A stretch of DNA of 64,000 nucleotides from Rostratula benghalensis (lineage: Eukaryota; Chordata; Aves; Charadriiformes; Rostratulidae). The notes beneath the pieces are model-generated. The model was not told the origin of the DNA. It saw only the letters and a program-made list of their open reading frames with translations, and did not search any database. The stretch is from the NCBI GenBank assembly GCA_013399305.1, contig VXAI01000139.1:1438539-1502538 (forward strand). Reading direction: 5' to 3'. Below, one piece after another: positions 1 to 11,277 of this stretch. Both the position numbers and the translations under genes were made by a program. Within the stretch, counting starts at the first letter, position 1. Each line of letters starts with the position of its first letter.

Positions 1-3000
1 AAAGGACATTTGACATTAAACAGATGAGCCCACCAAAGGTTAAAATAAATAATAAGTGAGTAATAAATGTTCTTGTGGCCAAAGCATGGAATTGAAACAA
101 GAGAAAAGCAGGAACACAGTAGTCAAGCTGCTGTAATCAGATGTGGGAGAACTGTAGTTATCATTTCATAGTTATCTGCTGGCTATGGGGAAATGTCTTG
201 CCAGATCAGAGCCTCAAAGAACAGGTGGGCTTTATCAAGACATAGGCAGGCAGCTGCATCTCACTGAGGTTCAAGGTTCCTCATTTAAGTCAAGAGAGAA
301 AGAGATGCTTGCAAAGCACTGTTCATCTGAACTATCAAGATCTTTAATTTCGAGAAAAAGTTCTCCTTAGGCACAATACCGCATGCCTGCACACACACAA
401 GTACATGCACATGTACACACATGGGCATGCACATACTTTGTTTGTCTTATTCTGTTGCTCGCAAAAGAGGTCTTCGGGATTATCTGAGATGCAAACAACT
501 ATAGGTCAGCCACTGAAGGGTTAACAGATCAGTTAACAGATCAGCCACAAATTAATGTCTCATTGCATGGAGCTGTCACAGCAGCACATACTTGGGAGGG
601 AACAGCTTTTCTCTGCATGTGCCTTGCTTGCATCTAAACAAGCCCCCAGCCCTCTATTTAGAGGTTCTAGAAAGTGTTAGCATAACTCTTTCTTTCATGG
701 AACAAGAAAAAAGGGAATTCTGAGATAGGTTCATCTTCTTTTCCCTTTGGTGTAATTTCCCCCCTCACCCCCCCCACCCCCAGTTGCCCTAATCCCCTAA
801 TCCTTCAGGTGCTCACATGGGCAATACCAGTGTCATAAGCAGTACTGGGCATCAGGTGGGCATGCTCAGGTCAGACCTGATGAGCCCCGGTTGGAGGTGG
901 ACATCGCCTGAAATGGGAGCACAGAGGTGCCTTTTGTGGTGAAGCTTCAGTTCAGCAGGTCATGAGAACAGGAGAACTGGCATCATCTTAGGTTTGGGTA
1001 CTGGCCCCTCTTTGTGACTCCAGTCGATAGCTTGTCATTGATTTTTAAAGTATTTGAAAGCACCAAAAGGTTCCCTGCACCTTGCTGTTAATGAGATTTC
1101 AACATAAGATAAAAGGAACTATGTCTAACCCAGATTAAACTTGCGCCTGAGATATTTTTAGCTTACCTAAACTCTTTCAACCCTTTTGATAAAACTTATC
1201 AAAATTCATCTGTACTAAAAGGATGTAACTTCAAAGAAGTCATATGCATTAAATGTCAACATGCTGTACTTATAATAAGTTACAGTATCATTAAATCTAA
1301 CATGACTTAAAATGAGGAAGATTTAATTTTACTGTCTTTAAAATGAAGGCTTTTTAGCAAGGGAATAAACTTTGCTTTTAAAATTATTTTTAAACTAAAA
1401 GTTGGTATAGAAGCTTTATTTTACATTGTACCATATTTGTATATAACAACAAAGGCAAAAATGTAACACTCCATTTTGCTTAGGAAAACATGGAAATAGT
1501 AGCTTCTGCTCATTTTGCAACCCTCTTTTTAGATAGACTTTTAATTTAAACTATGGAAACTGAAAACATTCCTTTAAAACTGGTTGTCATGGTTATAAAA
1601 TCCCGAAAGAAATGATGTGCGTCTGCATCTGCTGAGAGAAACATTTATGGCATGATTTAGCAGGAGGGAAAGCAACCACCCACCACAACCCATTTTCAGA
1701 CTTGCTTATTACATTACTTGATAATATTTCATCACCCTCCCCCAAAAGCTGCAGAAAGAACTCTCACACATTTTTCACTGCATGCAGTTCATTAGCAAAT
1801 ACCATATGGCAAAGGGTTAGTTCTGTCAAGTTCTAACAGGTTGGGGTTTTTTGTTTGTTTGCTTTTTTAGCTGTCTTTCTTTCAGGCAAGCTTATCTGGA
1901 TATATAGGGTGTGCTAGACTACTAGCATATATTTCCTGGAACAACTGATGACTTGAATTCCCTCTGTTACTTTTCTTTCCCTGCTACAGTTTGAAAGTTG
2001 TCTGGTCAGAATAAAAAAACAACCTCAATACTGCAGGTCAAACCAGCAAGAACAAGAGTCCACATTTCTTGATGGAGCTTAAAAAAGAAAAAAGAAAAGG
2101 AAAAGAGGAAAGAGAGGTGAGGGGGAAGGGAATAGAAAAGGAGAAAAGGAAAGGAAAAAGGGGAAAGAGAAAGGGAAAAGTAAAGAAACATTACCCTACT
2201 ACAGGAAAACTGAGTCTTTTGTGAAGCCATAGGCTCCCAGGATGAAGTTTCCCAACCTTTTGAAGCCATAAGTTTATTAGAAATGGGTCTATGTTGTGCC
2301 AGGCCTTATCTCTTACAGGGCTACGGAAGTCTGCACATATCTTGGAAGCTATTGTTTGTCACTTTGCATTTTTTCCCTCAGAAAAGATGATTGTATACAC
2401 AATTAAAAAATTGTGCTGCCAAAGATTGAGGGAGCATTCTTTAATCTTCAGAAGGAAGGAGAAAGACAAAGAGAGGGTAATTTGTTGGCTGGAGAAAATC
2501 TCTGCAGCTCCTGGCTTGATTCACAAAGTAAATAGCAGATAAGAAGCACAGGGGCATTTTAGATAAATAATACGCTTTATGTAGTCATATTGTGAACTGC
2601 AAAAGGGATTCAAAGGCTCTACTTACACCCATTGATGCCAGGCTTTTCCTATCCAAAAACTGCTGCTGGAGAAGGAAGTTTGGTGTCCTGAGCATGAAGC
2701 AGAACCCTTCTGAGCAAGTTTAAAAAATCAGGATGAGCTGAGCTACTTCTGGAAATAGATGGTTATTTCCAAACCCTTTGACTTTCCCCCAAGCATGAAA
2801 CCAACAATGTCATTTTTCACTGTTCTGTTTCAGTGAAAATTATTTCTAATGAATATTTTCTACTTTCCTAACAGAAGTCAGTAATTCATAGCATCTGAGT
2901 GGAAGACTCTAAGAATCTGAAGGTGGGTGGGTGGGAGCATCAGGGACAGAATGATGTTTCTCCAGCCCTCTTTTTTATCTTCTTTCTATCTCAACAGATA

Positions 3001-6000
3001 AAAAATCTTGCCACCATTTATGAATCTCTGAATGCGACTTCTCATTGTTTGTGTGCTGCATGATCATAAATTTGCTTTATCCCATGCTGCCTGTTGAGCA
3101 AGAGACACACTTTCCCATGTCTGCATTACCTAGCCCTTATTCAGGTTCTGCTCAGCCATGATGGCTGGAATAAACATGAGAAAGATGAGCAGGCAGTGGA
3201 GCTGATTCCATTCAGCTCCCCACAGCTAGTTCCCCTGGTACCTTCTGCCTCTGCTGCGAGGTACTGTCATGTTGTGACATAGTGGAGCTGGGATCTCTGA
3301 GTGTTACAACACACATATATGTAAAACAGCTAAATACATCAAAATTTTCTTCCCATATTGAATAATGTCTGTTCTACAGTCTTTGACCTTGCATACCAAT
3401 GTGCTATTCTTTGAGTAGTGTCTATGTCACTGATGTATAATGTTGTTTTAATGCCAGCGTTTAAGTAGATGGCAAGACTGATTAATCCATCAAGTCTGAC
3501 CATCCGTCTATTTCTCATCTTCATTTTCTTCTTGACTCTGCTTTATTGACCTAGCGGGCAATAAATTGATTCATTCTATTTCCTTATCCAGCCTTTTACT
3601 TTCCCCCTGCTAATTACTAGTAAATAGACTTGGCAGCCTCTTAGAGGGTCACCCTCTGCTCCATGCCATGGGGCTAGCAGTCTTGCCCACTTCTTTCCAG
3701 TGAAGCTCTGCACTCCCCAGAGTCAGAGAAGCAGAAGACAGTCTGCGTCACTGCAATCAGGTTAATTTGGAGGTATGCTACTTTCCTGGAGAAAATGCCA
3801 CGGAAACACAGAGGAGAGAGATGGAAGAGGTTTATTAAATGGGTCAGTCCATCTTCCTGCCAATCAATAGTAGGTCCTTACAGTGTACACTCCCAGCTCT
3901 GCTCCAGCAATGTTTTCAAAATGCCTCATGTTGTGCTGGCGGCCCCTGCCCTTGAGGGCTCTTCACAGCCTGCACCATCCCATGTCAGGAGCAGTTAGCT
4001 GGCCCCATGCCCTGGGCTCCTGGCCCATTGTTGTTCCTCTTCATTTATTCCCATTTCCAAGCAGCACAAGCATACTTGGAAGACCTTCCTCCTTGTTTGT
4101 TAAAGAAAGTGTTGAGCAGCAGTGCTGGTGAAGCCAGAAATCACCTCTGTGATGGTATACTTTGCTGTTTATCAAGAAGGTCCCCTCAATGCCTCAGTGG
4201 GCAATTTCCAGCTGATGTAGCTGTGCTTTCCTTTATGTCAGTAGGACAAGATAGAGATACAGAGATACAAATTCAGACCCTTTTTTACAGTATTTAACAT
4301 GCCCCAGACATTTTACCTTCTAACCCTCTCGGTGAGAGCCTATGTTAAAGTCTTATTTTAAGTTGCACTGGTCTAATGAGAAACAAACTGTATGGCCTGT
4401 GTAAGCTGGGAATTCTTAAAAATACCTATGAAATTTGGACATCTTTGAAAATTAGTTGGCCAGCACAGCACTGGGCTAATTTAACCAAATTTTCTTCTGA
4501 CCTCACCATATGAGTCATTTTGGTGTGGGGCTGGCTGTGGCTTTTCACAACCTGCTGTAGAAATGGTTAGCCTATCCTGAATGGCGTCCTGTTTGAGCTC
4601 TCCTATTGCTTTTCCATCCTGGGAGCCAGAGATGATCCTCCCAGAAACAGCTGCCTAATACTTCTCATTTCAGTTCTCATTCTTGTTTTAGCATGTCTGC
4701 AGATCATACATCTTTCTCCTTACTTTGCTAGTGTCTCCATTTAACACTTCTTCAAACGGTGCAATGTATTTATATCTGTTCTGTAAATACACCATCTATT
4801 TGCATTTATTTTTAGCAGATTTGAAGGGAAGTGGCTACGCAAAGCAAACCTCTACTTCCCACATCTGAGTTAAGCATCTGAGTATGGTTTCTGTCTTTCT
4901 ATATAATCGCGGGTAGAAGAGCATCTCCAAAAAGTTGTGGCAGTGACTGCTGAGCAGCTGCTGGCACTGGCAGTTAAAAGCATTGAGCAGTGCTGCCACA
5001 AAGGTGTTGCAGGACATATTGCTGCCTCTGAACTTCAAGTATCTTCCCCATGTTGCCTAAACGCTTTCAACACTCCACTCTCAGGCTTGCAAGACCAGAC
5101 TGCTTATGACCAAAGGGCATTACGAGCTTTCTTAGGTGCAACCATGTGAGTGAGAAATTATATTTCAACAGACCTGGCTGGATAGAAATCATTGACCAGG
5201 TGAGGGAGGTGGTGAAGTGGACCCAAAGATACCTGATGTCGGCAGCATATCTCTCTTTACCCATTTTCCAAGTCCAGCACATTAAAAGTTCAGGTAGCTT
5301 TCAATACCTGGCTCCATTTGTGCTCTAAAGTGAGCAGGTGTTCTATTTCTGTGCAGCAAAGTTAACCACTGATGACTTCACAGCATTAAAGAACTTGTGT
5401 ACTCTGTTTTCATTGCATCATCTGATTAGAGGTATAAAGTGATTGTTTTAGCCTCATTCTCTGCCAAATAACATCACTGTGGACAATAATTAAAGAAGTT
5501 GCCTGTAAAGGGTGCACTGATGCGATCAAGAAACTGGTCTGAAGCAAGGCTCTGTCTCTGCCCTGTGATCCTGGCCTGTGTTAGCTTCTACACATTGTTT
5601 ATAGCTGGATCCTAAATCAGTGGGAATATCGGCCTTGGAGAATAAATCTTCAGCCATGTGTGTTGGACAGTGATCTCGTAAAGGGAGTGAGATGTGCATA
5701 TATATTAACTTGTTCTCCTGGCTTTCAGGGCTTGTTTAGGCAGAGGTAATAGGCACAGCGAAGCAATCAACAAAGCAAGATGTGTGCTTCTGTCTCCCCC
5801 AGGATGTCAGCAATCTCAGGGACTGATCCTGCATCTCACCTGGCATCTTTGCTGCTTGCAGATGTACAGGCCAAATCCTGTTAGGGCCTGGGATGGGGAG
5901 GGGGGTGGTGGTGGAAGGAGTTTGGGATGCTGTTGTGGACCAGTCCCAAACATAATGACAGAAGTTGCCAGCTTGCTCAGGCACAGTTGTGCTACTGCAC

Positions 6001-6415
6001 AAACCAATGCTGTCAGCCAGTAACAAATTAGCTCCTGTAAAAAAATGTGCTTTCTTCACCCTTCAGTCTCCCTCCTTTGGCCTGTCAGCTCCCTTTCCAG
6101 AGCGGCTCCCAGGGCTGGGAGGCACAGCCTTGAATGCTCCCAAACGCCGACTTGGAAAAAGCTGCTGTGCTGATGCTACCAGTCCTCTATCTGGTAAAAG
6201 CCAACTCTAATTACAAGGTCTGCAAACAGCAGACATGGTCTCTGACACGGGGTTTTCAACAATGGAAATTATGGTCTGTTCTACCAGTGCCTGTCATGAA
6301 GGTTTTAAGCTGCCTCCCTCCTGTGCTGAGCCCAGGATCTCCTCACTACAGCTGAGGATGTTGAAAGTAAACATGCAGTGAGTCAAAGAAAGAAAAGGTC
6401 AGTGATGAATATTCT
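1..6415. other. Intergenic, no gene recognised
   Basis: AT-rich sequence with short unrelated open frames only. Minor features are a partial 12-bp tandem duplication (GTTAACAGATCA twice, near 520-544), a C-rich run near 762-781 and the purine tract at 2081-2188. I see no splice-bounded coding exon, RNA gene or mobile element here. Confidence 0.6.
2081..2188. repeat. Purine-rich (A/G) tract, about 108 bp
   Basis: The plus strand is almost entirely A and G, broken by single T residues near 2118, 2133 and 2181. Sequence of this kind can form triplex structures. The minus-strand open frame across it (Phe/Ser/Leu-rich) is a composition artefact. Confidence 0.8.
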
Positions 6416-6975
6416 TATCATAGAATCATAGAGTCACAGAATAGTTTGGGTTGGAAGAGACCTTGAAGATCATTGAGTTCCAACACTCCTGCCATGGGCA
6501 GGAACACCTCCCATTAGACCAGGTTGCTCAAAGGCCCATCCAACCTGACCTCAAATACTTCAGGGAAGGGGCATCCACAGCTTCTCTAGGCAACCTGTTT
6601 CAGTGTCTCATCACCCTCACGGAAAAGAATTTCTTTCTAATATCTAATCTAAATATCCCCTGTTTCAGTTTAAAACCACATGTGTTCTATCGTTACACTA
6701 CCTGATAAAGAGTCCATACCCATCTCTTCTGTAGGCCCCCCTTTAGGTACTGAAAGGATAAATACTGAAAGGTCTCACCAGAGTCTTCTCTTTTCCAGCC
6801 TGTCCTCATAGCAGAGGTGCTCTAGCTCTCTGATTATTTTTGTGGCTTCCTCTGGACCCATTCCAACAGGTCCATGTCCTTCTTATGTTGGGGACTCCAA
6901 AGCTGGACACAGTACTCCAGGTCTCACTAGAGTGGAGCAGAGGAAACATTTTCTCCCCAGACAACTTGCCCCTAC
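6416..6975 (-). mobile_element. CR1 LINE fragment, 5'-truncated
   Basis: The 3' terminus is at 6416 with the tail motif CATAGAATCATAGAGTCACA. Reading inward gives the CR1 3'-UTR motif GTTGGAAGAGACC, then decayed ORF2 C-terminal sequence (TGTTTCAGTGTCTCATCACC, AGCTGGACACAGTACTCCAG) in reverse complement. Many indels and stops are present, so it is an old inactive copy. The 5' boundary near 6975 is approximate. Confidence 0.9.
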
Positions 6976-7373
6976 CTATCTAATAACAGTCAGATGTGGA
7001 TGTTTTACCCTCAAACTGAATTAGTTTCACTCTTTCTGTCAGAGCTGTAATTACCCCTCCCCACCCTGATGCCATTACCAGCTGGGACAAAGCCTGTAGG
7101 ATCTGGGTCAAAGCCACTTGCAAGGGAATAGGAAAAGCTCCACCAATTTACATGTGCTTTGACTTCTGAGCTGAAGGAGTGTCAGAACAACCGTGGTTTC
7201 AGGAACATGTCAGCAATGTTGTGTATATTTATGTCAGAAATGTCACTGACACCTTTTCATAAATGATTCTTTGGGGAATGCCACTTGTGACAAAGCTAAC
7301 AAAGTAAGAAGCAAAGGGAAGAAATGTCTTAGAAATTATTTACATTTTCAAATGAAACACTTCTGCCTGTACC

Positions 7374-7585
7374 AAATCACAGAATCGCATCATCACAGAA
7401 TCACAAATCATCTTGTTCAACAGCCCTGCCAAAGCAGGTCCTCCTACAGCAGGTTGCACAGGAACTTGTCCATGCAGGTTTTGAACAGGTCTAGAGACAG
7501 AGACTCTATCACCTCTCCAGACAACCTGATCCAGTGCTCTGCCATCCACAGAGTGAAGACATTCCCAACCCTCATTTTTCATGTG
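7374..7585 (-). mobile_element. CR1 LINE 3' fragment
   Basis: It starts with a degenerate tail (TCACAGAATCGCATCATCAC) and continues with the CR1 signatures CCTGCCAAAGCAGG, CAGGTTGCACAGGAACTTGT and CCAGACAACCTGATCCAGTG in reverse orientation. About 210 bp long and divergent. Sixty bases away lies another CR1 fragment in the opposite orientation. Confidence 0.85.
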
Positions 7586-7645
7586 GAATGTGATTAATGT
7601 ACAGATTTTTCTTCAAGTAAAGTTACACATTTGCACCAAATAAAA

Positions 7646-7783
7646 TGGATATACACTTCAGGTCATGCTCTAGTGGCATGTTCTTATGGTTGAGATTGTA
7701 GATTTTTTTGTGTGTGTGTTTGTGTGGACTTGGTGAACTCAGAGGTTCTTTCCAATCATGACAATTCTGTGATTTACGAACAA
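7646..7783 (+). mobile_element. CR1 LINE 3'-end fragment, plus orientation
   Basis: It contains ACTTCAGGTCATGCTCTAGT, then GAGATTGTAGATTTTTTTGT, then TCAGAGGTTCTTTCCAATCA, ending in ATTCTGTGATT. The same order is seen at the end of the plus-strand CR1 at 21271-21388, which supports the call. A small (GT)n run interrupts it. Confidence 0.75.
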
Positions 7784-9337
7784 AGGTTTACAAGCAAATA
7801 CTTACTATCCACTTAGACAAAATGTTCCCTCTTCATCTTGATTGGCTTGGGAGAGGCAATTAGATGCTAAGAAGTTTTATGGGTGAGATACCTGTGCCCA
7901 GCTGAGCTTGATTTATTTCCTGTTGTCTTCAGGCTAGTAAAGAGGAATTGTTCCCGTTGTTCCTATTACATATACAAACTCTAACATTAGATTTATGTGT
8001 CTCCCCCATCCCCAAGCCTCCCCAAAATAAGATTGTTTTGCTCATTAATCTCAACAAATTTGTTCTGCTTCGGACAGGAAAACAAAAGCCATCACTTTTA
8101 TGATGCCAGAGCTCAAGAGAAGTAACAACACAAATTGCAAGGTCAATAAAATGCACTTTTTATTCTGTATCAATGAAAATATAGCCACATGTAAATAAAG
8201 ACGTGTGGAAGAAAAAAAAAAATCAACATTGATCCTCCCTGAAGAAGTACAGTTCATTGTGCTAAAACCCATAATCCTTTGGGTTAGAAACAGTTATCTG
8301 CCAATGCTTTAAAGTGACCCACATTTTCCTTGTTGAAATTTAGCAAACAGAAAAGTGCAACAAGAAACTTGTTACTGATTAATCAATTTCAATCAAACAC
8401 ACATGGCAATGTCCAAAGTGACAGTACAGTCACGTTTAACTAACGTGTTCCCGCATATTCCTCCTCAGCAGTCTCACTAATGGTCAAGGGAGCATCCACT
8501 CTGTATGAACTGATGTGTGATTTTCAGTAGAAAGATGGTCCTTCCTTGATGTAATTCATGATTGCTTTACAGATTTCAGATATGGTAGCAGAGGTGCATT
8601 CCTTTTAGCGCTGTACAGTTTCAAATGCTTTATTATTTTTTTTCTCTGGTTTTTATAAGCTTCCTGCTGTTAAAATACAGTTATCAATTGTTTTTGTAGA
8701 AATAATCCTGAAAAGCAGAGGCATTTAAAATCCCCCCAAATCCTCAGTATATTAACAACAGCAAAAAAGATAGCTGGGCTGTTCAAAAATATTATCAGTA
8801 ACATGAATGCCATTTGCATTGGCTAGTGTACAAAGATCAGCAAGTAGTAACAAGAGAAGCCTTATCTGAGCAATAACCCTTTCCCCAAATTTATTCCTTG
8901 CAAAAAAGAGTTTTCCCAAAATATTCTTTCTCCCTGCAGCCCAGTGTCTGTGAATCACATACATTCAAAAGTTCCAGTTACTCTGTAAATCAGTTTTTTC
9001 TAATGTGAGTTTTTAAAACCAGTTGTTTTGCCCAGCTTCTCCACCAGGGCTGCAGAAATGCAATTACAACAGTTGGTGCTTTTTAAGCTAATGGGACACC
9101 TTGACATTTGAAAGCAAAACCACGTACCTCAGTGTAAAAAGGAGGCTTTGAAGCCCATTATACTTTGCTTAGGAAGAAATTTTTGCTCATGTTAGTGGAA
9201 TGATTCACAGGAATCAGGGACTGGCATTGCAGGATTGTCCCTGTCAGGCTCAGGGGTACAGAGCCAAGTGTCACAGCACAAGTGGATGAGTGACCACTGG
9301 GCTCATGATACAAGGCTATCCGCTCCCTGGGAAATTT

Positions 9338-9358
9338 AAAAAAAAAAAAAAAAAAAAA
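9338..9358. repeat. Poly(A) run, 21 nt
   Basis: Uninterrupted A homopolymer on the plus strand. No retroposed gene is recognised directly upstream, so it is listed as a simple repeat. Confidence 0.9.
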
Positions 9359-10913
9359 GCATATTAGCCATGTAGCTGCATCTCAGCAGAGAAAAAGAAA
9401 GAGAAGGCAGGTTACGTCTAGAAATTGTGCTCAGCACAGACCATGTGGGCACCTCACAGGGTAGGCCGGGGTGGTATTTTAGGTTCAGGATCTCTCTGTG
9501 CAGACTTGTGTAGCAGCTCTGGCTCAGTTTAGTTTTCAGTTGTCATTTTGGGCGAGGGGGGAAGCCTGGGGAAAAAAAAGCTAGAAAAAATAGTAGAGCA
9601 TTTTGACCATAATTAGGTCCTCTATCGTGACAACAATTCATTTAGAAAAAATCTCCACGTGTCTCTAATTGTGAGAATAATGTGAGCGTGCTGTTACAAG
9701 GATACTTTATCAGACACCACTGGGGAACTGGGAAAGCATAGAGACATGTAAGACCATGCCTGCTCCTCATCCCCTTTTCCTCCTATATTCCCCAGATTTT
9801 TCTTTAAGAGCCTAGGATGACTAGTTGCCTGAACATGAGTGGGAACTCATAAGCATTTCAAATGGATGGGGGAGGCAGGGGAGGAATCCTAAAACTGATG
9901 CCAAAACTCACATGGCCCTCATGGAGCCAGGACTTCCCCCTTCAAAGCCTGGTCTAGGGTGCAGGCTAGGCTTCATGAAGTTCTATGCAAGCTGCTCCTT
10001 CCCTGTGTGATGCTCTGCTCTACTGTAGATGCGGGCACACATGAAGAAAGCAAACAGGACTCAAGGCATGGGCATGTCAGCCCATGCCTGAGTCAGCAAA
10101 TGCTTGGATACAGGGATGGCAGGGAAGGATTCAAGAGTCTCACATTACCTGGTGCACAACCTCCAGCCTTTGTCATCGTCTCTCTCTGTGGTAACAATAA
10201 TAGCTTTATTTTTAACTGTGCTTCTCCCCAGAGAGTGTTTGCACAGCTTATGTGCATACCTGGCTTGTACAAGGATATTCTAGACAGTCATGAATTTTGA
10301 GCAGTTACTTTGGATGGAAATTACTGACAATTCAGACAACGAGGATAAATCATTTGGATTTAAACATGTATTAATTAAGAAGTGCCCTTTCCCTGACCTG
10401 TTCAGATTATTTTTATGGCAATTTACCTTGCTGTCCCAATCTTCAAACTCAACTTCTAAATTTCTGTCTGCATTTGGCTTTCAGAGTTTTGTAGGGCATG
10501 AAATCTTGAACCCATTTGCATTAGACAATGGGCTGAAATTAAAAATTCTGGTACACCTAGCTCTTGGTTTTGAGAAGTCTCAGACCATGCTGGAACTCAC
10601 TGTCCTAGTCCTTATGCAAGAACTGGGTTAGAGTATAGAAATTAATGGAAAGATTGCCACTGACCCTAATAATAAAATTTATGCAGAATGCTTGAAGAAC
10701 ACAATTTAGATCTGCTAATACACTTTACTGAAACACTTGGTCACTGCCTGGTATTTAAGCAGGACCTGAACAAATCAAACCTAGCTACAATGCCTATTAG
10801 CATATTATTTCTTCTGAACACAAATATCAAAACAGATCATTGTCTCATTAAATCTGCTGATGCAACATTACTTAGTCAATCATCCCATTTACAAGTTGCT
10901 AGCCTAATAATCT

Positions 10914-11185
10914 AGGAAAGAAAGAAGGAAAGGAAGGAAGGAAGGAAGGAAGGAAGGAAGGAAGGAAGGAAGGAAGGAAGGAAGGAAGGAAGGAAGGAAG
11001 GAAGGAAGGANNNNNNNNNNNNNNNNNNNNNNNNNNNNNNNNNNNNNNNNNNNNNNNNNNNNNNNNNNNNNNNNNNNNNNNNNNNNNNNNNNNNNNNNNN
11101 NNNNNNNNNNNNNNNNNNNNNNNNNNNNNNNNNNNNNNNNNNNNNNNNNNNNNNNNNNNNNNNNNNNNNNNNNNNNNNNNNNNNN

Positions 11186-11225
<40 letters not shown>

Positions 11226-11277
11226 AAAGAAAGAAAGAGAAGAAAGAAAGAGAGAGACAGAAAGAAAAGAAGGAAGG
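10914..11277. repeat. Compound GGAA / GAAA tetranucleotide microsatellite with assembly gap
   Basis: The left part is (GGAA)n to 11010; the right part is (GAAA)n with AGAG interruptions from 11186. The 175 N between them mark unresolved sequence, so true length and structure are unknown. The whole array is purine-only on the plus strand. Confidence 0.95.
11011..11185. other. Assembly gap, 175 N
   Basis: A run of N inside the tetranucleotide array, presumably a place where reads could not span the repeat. Confidence 1.

Noticed and set aside
9338..9358. Poly(A) tail of a processed pseudogene
   Set aside because: No coding or mRNA-like sequence is recognisable upstream of the A run.
10914..11277. 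CRISPR-like or satellite array
   Set aside because: It is a simple tetranucleotide microsatellite without spacers.
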